DNA of 64,000 bases, from assembly GCF_001499655.1 (NCBI RefSeq), contig NZ_LN879502.1, forward strand, positions 124,001 to 188,000. The letters are read 5' to 3'. The notes under the pieces are model-generated. The model worked only from the letters and a program-made list of their open reading frames with translations, did no database searches and was not told the origin of the DNA. The DNA is from Candidatus Protochlamydia naegleriophila. GTDB lineage: Bacteria; Chlamydiota; Chlamydiia; Chlamydiales; Parachlamydiaceae. Shown here piece by piece: positions 53,539-63,538 of this stretch (position 1 is the stretch's first letter; each line of letters starts with the position of its first letter). The translations under genes and the position numbers were made by a program.

Positions 53539-54870
53539 ATGATAAATCCTTCTGTTAATCATTTGCCTTCGGTGGAGCCTTCAGCCTGGTCGAATCTATT
53601 AAGCGCGGCTAAGAACAATGAAGGGGCCATTGCTGTTAGAGGTGGGGAGTATGTCATCGTAGATGCAAGCATGGCCAAAGAGAGGCTTAACATAAAAGAT
53701 ATTATTCATATCTCCAAGCAGGCGATGGAGATGCAAGGTGCGAAAAAGAGCTTTCTTTCATCTAAGACATCCTCTGATTTAACAGAGCAGATTGGGCATT
53801 TGACTAAAGAGCTGATTGCAGCTGAAAAGGATAAAAACCCCTATTCGTTTAAGCGAGCAGTCAATCGTGTGATTCTGATTGCCGCCAGTGTTTCAATCAT
53901 TGGCATTCCGGTGCTTGTTATTCCATGGCTCATCAAAAGTCGGGAATTTAATAAACAAATCGAAAACAATAACCGTGTGATGGACCGGCAACTAGACCTA
54001 TTAAAGTGTGCTAAAGATTTTAATAAAACGGTACTGCACTTTGATCTGATCAAAAAGAAAATAGACAGAGTGAATGTATCAATGGATTTTAAGAGCAGTC
54101 TGCTCAGTTTATCGCAAGCGTCGGGTAATCAGGCTTTAAATAAAGTTGTGCGCGTTGAAGACCAATTGGCAAGTTTTGAAAAAGAGTTTGTTTTATCGAA
54201 GGAACACAAGCAGCTTCTCGAAAAGTTATTGAACGATATTAAAACATCAAAAGTCGTTGCTGAGGATAGCCGCGATGCAATTGAAAAGATCATTAATGTC
54301 ATTCAAAGTGAAATTGATCCGGTAATCAAGGAGGCTTTGGGACGTGAAATGGAAGCCATTAATTCTACCTTGCAGGGATTGATTGATCATCCTGAAGCCT
54401 TGCAAAATATCGAACTTGGTACTCTCGTGGATGGATTGCGGTCTATATATAGGGAATTTGCAAGCTTATATGGAAAACCAACGGACATTAGCTATACGTT
54501 GGGGCGTTTACTGCAAGAGCCTTCGATGTTGGAATGGCTTACTCAAAACGACAAAGAATTGGCAAGCGCAGGGCAGCGCGTGCTAATGCAACCGGCTGGT
54601 GCAGAACGAGATGCAGAATTATTAAGCCTTTTGGAAAAAGGGGATCATCTCTTAAAGGGTGGGCAATTCATGCAGGAAATATTAGGCACGAGATTGTTGG
54701 CGACTTCTCTTAAAGATACTGAAAAGACGCTGGGTGGCTTAATCCAGAATCTCTCGTCGCGCGAAGTGATTAAGCAGGCCATTCAAAAAGGAGCTAAATT
54801 TAATCCAGATGAGGGATTTAGAAGAGCTGGAGGAATGATGGAAAAATATTTAAAAGCTTCAGGAAACTAA
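53539..54870 (+). CDS. Membrane-anchored coiled-coil protein, possible Inc/effector
   Basis: I do not recognise a family. Residues 112-135 form one long hydrophobic segment (VILIAASVSIIGIPVLVIPW) flanked by basic residues. Both sides are helical: residues 55-100 before it, and 140-290 after it, where heptad-like stretches (FNKQIENNNRVMDRQLDLLK, VEDQLASFEKEFVLSKEHKQ) suggest a coiled coil. No signal peptide is seen, so insertion may follow type III export, as for Inc proteins (inference). The AT-rich leader resembles that of the CHLPS-like gene. It ends at a bidirectional terminator. Confidence 0.6.
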   Translation: MINPSVNHLPSVEPSAWSNLLSAAKNNEGAIAVRGGEYVIVDASMAKERLNIKDIIHISKQAMEMQGAKKSFLSSKTSSDLTEQIGHLTKELIAAEKDKNPYSFKRAVNRVILIAASVSIIGIPVLVIPWLIKSREFNKQIENNNRVMDRQLDLLKCAKDFNKTVLHFDLIKKKIDRVNVSMDFKSSLLSLSQASGNQALNKVVRVEDQLASFEKEFVLSKEHKQLLEKLLNDIKTSKVVAEDSRDAIEKIINVIQSEIDPVIKEALGREMEAINSTLQGLIDHPEALQNIELGTLVDGLRSIYREFASLYGKPTDISYTLGRLLQEPSMLEWLTQNDKELASAGQRVLMQPAGAERDAELLSLLEKGDHLLKGGQFMQEILGTRLLATSLKDTEKTLGGLIQNLSSREVIKQAIQKGAKFNPDEGFRRAGGMMEKYLKASGN

Positions 54871-54906
54871 AGATTCTTCACTCGAGCAGTTATCAATTGT
54901 CCATAA

Positions 54907-54937
54907 AAAACCTTCTAGACAAAGTCTAAAAGGTTTT
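54907..54937. terminator. Bidirectional terminator between the coiled-coil gene and thyX
   Basis: AAAACCTTCTAGAC (54907-54920) pairs with GTCTAAAAGGTTTT (54924-54937) with one mismatch, and A/T tracts on both sides suit both strands. Confidence 0.75.
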
Positions 54938-54950
54938 ATTGCAGGCATTC

Positions 54951-56597
54951 TTATTGGATGAGCGATTGTTGTTTTTCAACTTTGCGCTGCTCTTGATCGA
55001 GCCGTCCGAGCTCATACCCTTCATAATCTACAAATTTAAAGAAGCGTTCGAAAGCAGGGATTGTATTGCACACTTGCCTTGCCATTGTTTGCGCAATATA
55101 GCGATAACTTGGGTGGCCTGCTGGCGAAGAGCGTAATTCGCAGAGCCACTGCAGAGCACGCAAATTGACGTGGAAGTACCAACGAATGTTATAGGCCATT
55201 GGGACAACATACTGAGCCTCTTCTGGGAGCTCGGCTGCAATCACATCAAAAACTTCTTTGGCTTGATTGAGGGCGTGGCAATAATCTTCTTCGTAGGGAG
55301 TATTTTGTAGTTCCGGAGGCGTATAAAAGCCGTAGTCGCATGAGAGAAATTGACGCTCTTGTGTGAGTATGCGATGGCGATGAAGATCACGGTAGGCTCC
55401 AAAGTCGGTAACGACTTCAAAAGTAAATTCTGCATGCTCTAAAGCGCGAGGAGATTTTTGGCGGCGGTTTTCGCGGGCATTGCAGCCGGCATCTAAAATG
55501 CGTGCTAACTCTTCATCCGATAGTGTTTTACAGTAATTCCAAATCTCTGGAAGTCCTTTATTTCCATTAGAGAAGAGCATGGCTGCAGCAACTTTTGTGA
55601 CGGCTTCAGGATCATGCGAAACCAGGCGTACACCCGATTGTAGCGAGCGTTCGCAGCGGTCTAAGTGTTGCTCGGCAATGAGTTTGAGTTCTGAATTCAT
55701 GGTTTCAGAGAACTGTGCGTAGCTTTGATGCGTGCGGTGGGCTGGATCTGAGCGTCTTACAAAAGAAGGAATGACTTTGGCGAGTTCCTGATAGCTGCGC
55801 TTGCCGATATCTTGCAGCTCGGCTAAGTTTTGACAGTTCAGCTTATGAATCAGATGCTCAAAGAAACGGCCATTACCGTAGATTCCCATGTTTGTCAATG
55901 TACCGGCTGGCAGCAGTCCTCTTAGGCAATCTAAAACCTTGGCTCGTAAAGCTGCGGTGTAAGCTGCTTTAGAGATAGAAGGGTCTTTTGGAAAGCGCTG
56001 CTCAATGATGGCTGTCATAGGAGGAATTAATCGGCTATAAGTATCGAAGAGCATGTTGCATGTTTGTATATAGCTGTCGCGATAGGCCGATGTCATTAGA
56101 ATGGGCTCGCGGTAAAAAAGATATTCCCCATTGACTTTTTGATCGAAATAAATATAGCGGGTCGATTTTTCAAGCGGAGAACCGCCAATGCGTTGGTCTT
56201 CGATTAGCTTGGCTGCAATCATGGAAATATTTTCAATGGCTAAGTGGGCTCCCCCTAATTCACCGATAGAATCATCACCATAGCCATCTAAAATGCGGTC
56301 ATAAAAGGCCTGCGCTTTTTTGATGGCCTCGGCTTGATGTGCTTGCAGTTCTTCTTCGTTTTTAGAGGAAGGTCCGACGATGGCTTCAAAAGCCGCCTCT
56401 TCGTTGTTGGCAATAAACTCTTTGAGCAGCAGGCTTCTAAGGCCTAGGCTCGACCTGGAATAGCGAGAAAAAAGCGCCCCTTTGATGACTTCTGGAAGAT
56501 TCCGTAAAACAAAAACATGGCTGGAGGTGTTGGTAACATAGCGTTTTAGAATTTTAATTTGCGCTTCTGTGAATTCTTCGTAATCATCTGTCAACAT
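54951..56597 (-). CDS. thyX: FAD-dependent thymidylate synthase, long chlamydial form
   Basis: ThyX methylates dUMP to dTMP with methylene-tetrahydrofolate and FAD/NADPH. The protein is about twice the usual 220-250 residues and consists of two ThyX-like halves. The first holds DDSIGELGGAHLAIENIS and SPLEKSTRYIYFD; the second holds HRHRILTQERQFLSCDY, in the place of the RHRxxSxNExSxRY motif, near residue 404. Long ThyX proteins of this kind are known in Chlamydia trachomatis. The second motif departs from consensus at several places, so the division of labour between halves is unclear. No thyA was seen in the window. Confidence 0.85.
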   Translation of the reverse strand: MLTDDYEEFTEAQIKILKRYVTNTSSHVFVLRNLPEVIKGALFSRYSRSSLGLRSLLLKEFIANNEEAAFEAIVGPSSKNEEELQAHQAEAIKKAQAFYDRILDGYGDDSIGELGGAHLAIENISMIAAKLIEDQRIGGSPLEKSTRYIYFDQKVNGEYLFYREPILMTSAYRDSYIQTCNMLFDTYSRLIPPMTAIIEQRFPKDPSISKAAYTAALRAKVLDCLRGLLPAGTLTNMGIYGNGRFFEHLIHKLNCQNLAELQDIGKRSYQELAKVIPSFVRRSDPAHRTHQSYAQFSETMNSELKLIAEQHLDRCERSLQSGVRLVSHDPEAVTKVAAAMLFSNGNKGLPEIWNYCKTLSDEELARILDAGCNARENRRQKSPRALEHAEFTFEVVTDFGAYRDLHRHRILTQERQFLSCDYGFYTPPELQNTPYEEDYCHALNQAKEVFDVIAAELPEEAQYVVPMAYNIRWYFHVNLRALQWLCELRSSPAGHPSYRYIAQTMARQVCNTIPAFERFFKFVDYEGYELGRLDQEQRKVEKQQSLIQ

Positions 56598-57235
56598 AAA
56601 CTCATGATTCCTTGCATGATTCTAAATTTTAAGGGAAGTCTTTGGTCTGAAAAATTGGATTAGCAGTTGCTAAAGTTTTGAGTATGGCCTCAAAAGCTCA
56701 TTTTCCAGCTTTTGGGGGCCATAAACAGGATCTAGCCTGCCATAAACCCCATCTCCTTTCAAGTAAAATGTCACGTTGATAGTTTTTAGAGCGCTTTTGC
56801 TAATTCGTCCCAATTGCGCGTTAAATTGCTGAGAATGAGTTGTTTATAAGTCTTGGTTAAGCTTTGCGAAAAGAGTCTTTAAATGTTTTCCCTGGTTAAT
56901 AATGTTTATAGGTTCTTTAGAGGATTATTGATAACGGCATTCAATAGTATTGATATAATCGCAAGTTAAATAGAAATAGAAATTAAATCAAGCTGAGTTA
57001 GGATGTTTACAAAATGCGATCAGTATAAATCTTGTAAAAATGTGGTTACTTTTCTGGACACTTTTAGCATGCAAACTAACCGGTAGGATTTTGTAACGCC
57101 CTCTAAGCTGCTTGAGAAATAATCTGAAAAATAGGCATGATCAATTTTAACTGAATTCTAATGGAAATAGTGTACGAATTGTTGAAGGTGCTGATTAGCA
57201 GCCCCTTCAACCTATCCTCCTGCTGAGAGTATTTA
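56598..57235. other. Long intergenic region with leader hairpin
   Basis: About 640 bases lie between divergent genes with no convincing frame. TATAAT at 56954-56959 with TTGATA 20 bases upstream is a weak promoter candidate. A hairpin with arms GTTGAAGG (57181-57188) and CCTTCAAC (57204-57211), and an inner TGCT/AGCA stem, stands 25 bases before the next ATG and could affect its translation. No RNA gene was recognised. Confidence 0.4.
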
Positions 57236-58129
57236 ATGGAAGAGTCCGATTATCGACAATGGAAAGCATGGAATCGCCAAGGGCTCATTCCGGGACTGGA
57301 AGAGACTGAAGAGGCCTTTAAAGCAAGAGCCTTCTTTTGTCTTGCTTTAGAGCAAGAACTTGTAAAAAAAGTGGGAGCCGATCTTCCCTTTGATGCGGGG
57401 GATCAGGCTTCTCAGGAGATCTTAAAAGAGGGAACTATCATCACGAGCGATCTATATGGAATTGCTCCAGGATGGGTTCCAATCTTTTTTAACAATTATC
57501 AGTTAGCGCCCTGGCATGGGGGATGCGCGTGGATTTTCCAGCTCGACGAGCAGACTCCAACGTCCGCATTTTTGCAACTGCGCGCCGGTTTTCGCAAGCA
57601 AAAGAGCTATTTAGCTCTTTACGATCGGCAAGAATTGATTGCACATGAATTAGCTCATGTTGGGCGCATGATGTATCATGAGCCCCAGTTTGAAGAAATT
57701 TTGGCGTATCGCTCTTCTTCTTCCTGTTGGCGGCGCTGGCTCGGGCCTATTGTTCAGTCTTCTAAGGAGAGTTTGCTATTTATTTTTATTTTGGGTGCCG
57801 TCTTGATGGCTGACTTGGCTCTTTTGGTTCTAGATCAACCAATTAATGCGGGCGCTTTGTGGGGACTGAAATTGGCGCCACTTGCATTGATTGCCTTTGC
57901 TCTCATGCGCTTGATCTATAAGCAATGGCTCTTTACGCGTTGCGAGAAAAAGCTGGAAGAGCTGTATGCGAATGCTTCAGACGCCGCACATCTACTCTAT
58001 CGTTTAAGCGATGGTGAAATTCGCCATTTTGCTCATTCTACCACTGATTCTATAAAGGCTTTCATGCAAGAGCAGGCGACTCATTCCTTTCGCTGGCAGT
58101 TTTTGCTTGGGCTCTATCCCCTAGCTTAG
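57236..58129 (+). CDS. Putative membrane zinc metallopeptidase (HExxH)
   Basis: Residues 133-160 contain HELAH (His137, Glu138, His141) and, thirteen residues after the second His, Glu154 in QFEEILAYRS. This is the HExxH...E layout of zincin proteases, with Glu154 a candidate third ligand. Two membrane helices follow (about 173-195, LLFIFILGAVLMADLALLVL, and 203-225, LAPLALIAFALMRLIY), and the C-terminal 70 residues are helical. The N-terminal part has no signal peptide, so the active site probably faces the cytosol. I do not know the family; chlamydial genomes carry unassigned genes of this shape. The substrate is unknown. Confidence 0.6.
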   Translation: MEESDYRQWKAWNRQGLIPGLEETEEAFKARAFFCLALEQELVKKVGADLPFDAGDQASQEILKEGTIITSDLYGIAPGWVPIFFNNYQLAPWHGGCAWIFQLDEQTPTSAFLQLRAGFRKQKSYLALYDRQELIAHELAHVGRMMYHEPQFEEILAYRSSSSCWRRWLGPIVQSSKESLLFIFILGAVLMADLALLVLDQPINAGALWGLKLAPLALIAFALMRLIYKQWLFTRCEKKLEELYANASDAAHLLYRLSDGEIRHFAHSTTDSIKAFMQEQATHSFRWQFLLGLYPLA

Positions 58130-58148
58130 CTGAATTGCTGAATGCTTA

Positions 58149-61100
58149 TTACTGCCATTTACCAAAATAGGCAGGGTCGGTTTTAATAGCGATTTTTTCT
58201 TCAATGAATAGAGCTAACTGGTGAGCTTCATGCGTAGTTGGGTAGCGTTCTTTGGCGAGTTTGATGCTCTTTTCCAAAGAAAAGTCAGACCATCCGATTT
58301 TCGATCCTGCAGAGGCTTCATTCGATGAAATGTAACAGTTGAGTTTGTGGGCATCGGCGAGGAGCGGATACATGGCTTTCATGACATTGAAATAGGTTGG
58401 CTGGCACTCAGTCAAGAAGCTATTTTTTAGTTTGATTAGTTCTGAGAAGGGTGGGAAATCAAGGAGCGCGGTCGAGTTTGATGGGGGGAGTTTGAATTTC
58501 TTGATTAAATTGGAATAAAAGGCTTTTCTAGTTGAGGTCAGTGGCGTCGATCCATTTGTTAAGCAAAGGTGCATCGCCTCGATGATGGCCTGAAAACTTT
58601 GACTTTCTTTAAGAATCTTATAGTCACGCAGATAAATCGTGCGACTGTTTTGGCGCTCTACTAAGGCTTCATATTGTTTCCAGGTTATTCTTGGAAATAG
58701 TTGAGAGGCAATTTTACGCCGTTTTCTTTGGCTTCTGCTATCTTCTCCGCAAAGTGAAGAGTGGATACGAATGGTTGGTCCAGATAAGGCTTCTGCTTCA
58801 TTAAGCTCTTGAAGCTTAGCGGCTGATTGTTTATAGCGGATGGCCAGCGAGTCCCATGTGTCGCCCGCTAGAACACGTCCATGCGAGAGGGCTTCTTCCA
58901 TCCAGCTCCAAAATACCTGATTTGGGATAGAATTCAGATCGATAAAAGATGCAATAAAATCAGACCGGATGTCTTTAATTGTCGCTTCTGAGTTTTTTCG
59001 GCGGTAATTCGACAGGGTATAGTGCTGGTTATCTAAGAGCGGCTTCAGCCTAGCGTTTAATTCATTCCGGTATTGATCGGGCATCCTTTTGCGAATGGCA
59101 GCATCGGTGCGCAAGCACCACAGCCTCATTTCGTTGTCTGAAGAGGTACTGTTTTCCAGCCGTTGAAGCAGCGAATCACTTAGAGGAAGATCTTTCAGAG
59201 CAAGCTCTAGAAAGGTACTGCAGAAGGGAATGAGGTGTTCGGTACGATATTTAGGGCTAAGCGATCTATGCGCTGGTGCAGTCGTTTGAGGATCTGCATC
59301 GCTCTTAATTAATTTGGATTGTTCATGCAATTCGTTATCTTCGCTCAGATTAAGGTCTAAATCGTAAAAGACCAATTGCCAAGGACGATTAAGAAGAGCT
59401 TGTAATTCTTGGCGTTGATCTAAGCGGAAAGAGATTGGATTTTGCTGCAAATCTTCATCTTCTATGTAAGTCACCCACGTTGCATCAGAGAGCAGGCCTT
59501 GCAAGTAGTGTTCATACAAGGTTTCAAAAGATAGGGAAGGCTCGCTGTGAAAATGGGCGGGCGTGTCGATGGTGGCAGGAGTGAGGCGGAATCGTTTATC
59601 TTTGAAATAGTGGTAAACGTCTTCCAATCCTTCTTTGCGAGGGGCGAGCCCAACATTATTGGAGTGCAGGTCTAAAAACTGGAGCTCTGCCGTGACGATG
59701 ATATTCCACAGGCTCTCTTCATCCAATCTATTCAAAATGCCATTCAATAATTCCACATTGTTGAATAGCTCGCGAATAATTTTCATTTCCTGGATAAAAG
59801 GCTTAGCATCAACATCTCGAATTGAGCGATAGGTGATGCGAGAGCTCGTGGAAACTTTTTTTTGGAAGGCTTCTGGTGCCGCGATTTTCCATCCAACTTT
59901 CAAGGCTTGATTCACGTTAGAATTTAAAAAGTCGCGCTCGGTCTTGCTTAACTTGGCTTGCGAATCAACGGCTAGATCGATCAATTTTTTCTTGCTTAGA
60001 AAAAGCGTCTGCAATGTCTGAAATCTGACTTTTCGCTTTTGCATTTGGGAGTTTTTCAGCGACCATTTAACTTTTTCACATGCCTGGTAAAGCTCTTTTA
60101 GTTGGGGATCGCTTAGATCTGGAACGAAGAAAAGTTCAGGTAGCTTTGGCTTGGACTGCAAGGCCTTACCAAGGGCAGTTTCTGTAAATAGATGCTCGTC
60201 GAGCCTAAGAGGCTGCTGTCCATGTTGCTTGATCAGACAATCGACTTCGAGGAGCTCCTGGTCATACAGTTTACACAATTGGGAGAGGGAGAGCGCTTGC
60301 CATTCTCCATCTTTTAAGTATTCCCAATCGACCCTTTGGGAATTTAAGGAAGAAATTGGAAAATATTGCTTAGCAAATTCCGCCTCAATTTTCTTTTCCT
60401 GCTCCGATAAGGTTTCATAGATGCTTGCTTTGAGCGAGGCATTCAATAGAGGGGTGTCGGCATATCCTCTTGAATAATGTTCCCACTTCATCGGCATGCC
60501 GTAGCGCGAGCGCGAAAGCCACTGCATCGTAAATGAAGGAACAGTTGCGAGTGTCGATCTTAAATTAAAAAGAGGAGTAATGATATGGGCCTCTTCCTTT
60601 GCTCTTCGATTGCTTTTTTTGTATGCCACAAGATCTTTCATGAGATACAACCGGTTAGCGGACTCCTCATCAAACCGGATCGTCTGCAGGGGGGCGGTCA
60701 ATTGGTCTAGCCCTGCTAGGCCTGCCTGTAGCGCTTGTCCCTGTGAAGCTGCTAGCTTGACTGAATGGGCAAAAGGGCGCCTTGTTAAAAACGCTTTGGC
60801 CTTATGATAAGCTGGAAGAAGAGCGTGTGTATACACCTGTTCTAATTCGACGGAGTCGGGATTCGTTTCCAAACATTCCCGCATTTCCTGTTCGATCTTG
60901 AAGAGTGCCTCAATTTCATCGAATGAGAATGTTTCTTTAATCAAGAGTGCTTGACACGTTTCCTCGAAAGCCATAAGAGTTTCTGGAGAAATGGTTTCGC
61001 ATGAGCCTAATGTTGGATTATCTTTTCCAAGGGAAGAAAAAGGAGTGATTATTCTTTCTAAATTCTCTCTTCTAACTTTAGGTAAAGGGTTATTGATCAG

Positions 61101-61556
61101 CAGGGAAACGTGATTGTCTGCTTCTTCCATCAAATCCTGTTGTTTCTTGCGCAAATGTTGCAAGAGCAGAGAAAGGTTGTCAACTTGCTGTCGTAGTACT
61201 TCAAGCTGCTCCTCATCTTTTTTGATCTCTTTGCGATGAAACCATGCATAAAATATTCGAATTAAAGAGCTAAGTAAAAAGATGTTTTTTGTGCGCTTGC
61301 CTCCCTTTAACTCCCGCACATGCTCATTCAGCTTGTCGATATCCTGCGAACGTAAAACAATTACTTGCTGAATGTGCTGAATTCTATTCCCTACATTTTC
61401 GACACTGGCTTCTTCTCTATTTTCAAAAACGCTGGAAGCAATTCTTTGGACCGCTTCATCCGAAAAAAGGAGAGGATTGGGGGGATAAATAGGAGGAAGC
61501 AAAACATCATCACATACAATAGGCAATGCAGGACTCGGAACGTCATTATAAATCAT
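58149..61556 (-). CDS. Large protein with coiled-coil start, kinase-like and LysM-like motifs
   Basis: I do not recognise the full-length family (1135 residues). Residues 55-150 form a coiled coil interrupted by a hydrophobic patch (NIFLLSSLIRIFYAWF). Around residues 625-640, FLDLHSNNVGLAP resembles a protein-kinase catalytic loop (D..H..N), and about 90 residues later WQLVFYDLDLNL could be the metal-binding strand; no glycine loop or VAIK lysine was found. Around residues 890-935, GDTWDSLAIRYKQSAAKLQE and ALSGPTIRI match the LysM pattern. LysM normally binds peptidoglycan or chitin. There is no signal peptide, so it may be a type III effector. The gene stands alone; AT-rich DNA precedes it. 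Confidence 0.6.
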   Translation of the reverse strand: MIYNDVPSPALPIVCDDVLLPPIYPPNPLLFSDEAVQRIASSVFENREEASVENVGNRIQHIQQVIVLRSQDIDKLNEHVRELKGGKRTKNIFLLSSLIRIFYAWFHRKEIKKDEEQLEVLRQQVDNLSLLLQHLRKKQQDLMEEADNHVSLLINNPLPKVRRENLERIITPFSSLGKDNPTLGSCETISPETLMAFEETCQALLIKETFSFDEIEALFKIEQEMRECLETNPDSVELEQVYTHALLPAYHKAKAFLTRRPFAHSVKLAASQGQALQAGLAGLDQLTAPLQTIRFDEESANRLYLMKDLVAYKKSNRRAKEEAHIITPLFNLRSTLATVPSFTMQWLSRSRYGMPMKWEHYSRGYADTPLLNASLKASIYETLSEQEKKIEAEFAKQYFPISSLNSQRVDWEYLKDGEWQALSLSQLCKLYDQELLEVDCLIKQHGQQPLRLDEHLFTETALGKALQSKPKLPELFFVPDLSDPQLKELYQACEKVKWSLKNSQMQKRKVRFQTLQTLFLSKKKLIDLAVDSQAKLSKTERDFLNSNVNQALKVGWKIAAPEAFQKKVSTSSRITYRSIRDVDAKPFIQEMKIIRELFNNVELLNGILNRLDEESLWNIIVTAELQFLDLHSNNVGLAPRKEGLEDVYHYFKDKRFRLTPATIDTPAHFHSEPSLSFETLYEHYLQGLLSDATWVTYIEDEDLQQNPISFRLDQRQELQALLNRPWQLVFYDLDLNLSEDNELHEQSKLIKSDADPQTTAPAHRSLSPKYRTEHLIPFCSTFLELALKDLPLSDSLLQRLENSTSSDNEMRLWCLRTDAAIRKRMPDQYRNELNARLKPLLDNQHYTLSNYRRKNSEATIKDIRSDFIASFIDLNSIPNQVFWSWMEEALSHGRVLAGDTWDSLAIRYKQSAAKLQELNEAEALSGPTIRIHSSLCGEDSRSQRKRRKIASQLFPRITWKQYEALVERQNSRTIYLRDYKILKESQSFQAIIEAMHLCLTNGSTPLTSTRKAFYSNLIKKFKLPPSNSTALLDFPPFSELIKLKNSFLTECQPTYFNVMKAMYPLLADAHKLNCYISSNEASAGSKIGWSDFSLEKSIKLAKERYPTTHEAHQLALFIEEKIAIKTDPAYFGKWQ

Positions 61557-61735
61557 GATTGAGCAATAAAGTAGTTCTAGAATCTATTAATAAATAAATG
61601 TTAGCTTTCGAATTAAATTGCGATGTGATTAATCATTAAAAATGAATTGATTAAAGAAGAGAAAAGATAATCAAATAAAAGTTTGTTGTCAATTTGAATT
61701 ATGGAAACAAAGGTTGAGAAGAGCTTTATGTAAGA
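61557..61735. other. AT-rich spacer
   Basis: This presumably holds the promoter for the leftward 1135-residue gene. No hairpin or gene is seen. Confidence 0.35.
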
Positions 61736-63538
61736 TCAGGCTCTTTGGATATAAAAGCGGGAATTGAAATAGACTTCCAGCTCGTTTGTCACTCTAGAGG
61801 CGAGGTTGTCAAAGTCTTCAATGGTTGCGCAAGAGAAAATTTCGATATCTTGTTTATATTTATTTGTCAGATCATTTTTGATTGAATCGTCTTTATCATT
61901 TAAGGGGATTTCCAATTCATCTAAAAAGCTGATAAGTTGGTGGAATGCACACATCTGAATTTTTCTTTCGAAATCATTAAGCATGGGAGGGGCAAAGCCA
62001 ATTTTCTCTGATAAGTATTGAAGTGCGATGCCTTGAGTAGCTTTTCCTAATAAAGGCCCCATGGTGTCGAGATAAGCAGAAGCGTAATGAGGCTCCATTG
62101 ATTCTGAAGAAGCTGAGTCGAGGCTTCTTTGCAGGCTTGTTAGGGCCCCGTGAAATTTTTCTTGAGACGTTCCTATCCGCAGCACAGAAGAGCTGTCTTC
62201 TAGCCATTCCTCTTCTAGCCTTTGAGCCGGCTGTTGAATAAATAATTCTACGAGCCGCTGTTGAATACTGGCCAATGCATCGAAGGGAGAATTTAAAGTG
62301 TCAAGAGTGTGATAAAAGGGATCTAACAAGGCATCGATTACCGCGGAATCCATGTAGACACCTTCTAAGATCGTTGTTTGCAATTGGCGGTGTAAGGGTA
62401 AATAATGCTCTTTATGCTGGTCGAAGAGGTCTCTTTTGAGTTTATAGAGTTGGCGAGCCTTCGCCATATAGTGAGGATCGAATAATAGCTGTTGTGAAAA
62501 ATATTTTTTGCGAGCATCCACTTCTTCGAAACGAGGAGCTTGTTCTGTCCTTAGAGGCCGCGCTTCCGTTAACTTATCTGTCAAGGCCCAAGCTGTATGT
62601 TGAGAGGGATAGGGAAAGCCTGAATGAGTGGCCTCCGACGTCAAGCGGAAGCTGTCAATGATTGGCATGCTCAGGAATTTAGAATCCGAAGGATGTTTAA
62701 AAGACCCAATCAGGGCAATCATCGATCCGGGGCCAACTTCGAGATGTTGACGCATCACAATCAAATCATCTTGCTCCTCTATTTCAATAGCGGCTTGTTT
62801 AACCAGGTTTAAGACTTCTGCCATTGAATTTTGCTGTGTAAGATGGGATTGCACGAGCCGAATGGCCTTCATGCGAAAGGTATCGAGCATAAACTGCTCG
62901 CCCTTCTTGTGTGTGGAACTAAACTTAGAGCATGTTTTTTGCATTGCACTAGAATGAAAAGAGGCTCCTAAGGCTCTAAAGGTTTTTTTTGTCGTATCGG
63001 CACTCAAATCAGAGTCATATTTGATAGAAACCGTACGCGGCAGCTCTATCGGCTGTCCCTTGATCTCTTCATCTAATAAGAGCTGGTTTCTTTCATAGTT
63101 ATATAAATCGTATGTATCCGTTAAAGAAGTATAATCTTTGGCAACGACGGCATTGTAGCGATGAATAGCCTCCAAAGCGGAGTGAGCAAGCTTCTGTTGA
63201 GAAGGATCTCCCTCTTTTAATTTCTCAATCAGCGAAGAATGGCTTTTGAGAATATCACGTGCTTGTAAAATCTCTCGCTTAATTTGACTGAGCTTCTTTT
63301 CTTGCTCCAAACGCATGTGATCGGAAAAAAGAGGAGCAATGTAATACTTTGCTAAGCCAACGATCCTGTCTAAGGGGCTTCCCTGAGTCGCAATTAAACT
63401 TCCATCTTCTTTGACTTCGAGACTTGAAGTTCCAGGTTGTGTAAAAATGTGAATTTTTTCGATAGCCGCTTGCAAAATGCCAGCGGTACCAGGCACAGAT
63501 AGGATAGAGGTGGAGATGAATGAGTTTTTTTTGTTCAT
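61736..63538 (-). CDS. Large helical protein of unknown function
   Basis: I do not recognise this 600-residue protein. ATG 63538 (MNKKNSFISTSILSVPG) is preferred over the in-frame start at 63559 because it gives the polar, Ser-rich beginning often seen in type III substrates. Residues 75-115 are a charged coiled coil (MRLEQEKKLSQIKREILQAR); the rest is mostly helical, with no membrane helix. It lies next to the 1135-residue gene, same strand, with 180 bases between, and has a similar Leu/Gln/Glu-rich composition. A role as a secreted protein is a guess. Confidence 0.55.
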   Translation of the reverse strand: MNKKNSFISTSILSVPGTAGILQAAIEKIHIFTQPGTSSLEVKEDGSLIATQGSPLDRIVGLAKYYIAPLFSDHMRLEQEKKLSQIKREILQARDILKSHSSLIEKLKEGDPSQQKLAHSALEAIHRYNAVVAKDYTSLTDTYDLYNYERNQLLLDEEIKGQPIELPRTVSIKYDSDLSADTTKKTFRALGASFHSSAMQKTCSKFSSTHKKGEQFMLDTFRMKAIRLVQSHLTQQNSMAEVLNLVKQAAIEIEEQDDLIVMRQHLEVGPGSMIALIGSFKHPSDSKFLSMPIIDSFRLTSEATHSGFPYPSQHTAWALTDKLTEARPLRTEQAPRFEEVDARKKYFSQQLLFDPHYMAKARQLYKLKRDLFDQHKEHYLPLHRQLQTTILEGVYMDSAVIDALLDPFYHTLDTLNSPFDALASIQQRLVELFIQQPAQRLEEEWLEDSSSVLRIGTSQEKFHGALTSLQRSLDSASSESMEPHYASAYLDTMGPLLGKATQGIALQYLSEKIGFAPPMLNDFERKIQMCAFHQLISFLDELEIPLNDKDDSIKNDLTNKYKQDIEIFSCATIEDFDNLASRVTNELEVYFNSRFYIQRA

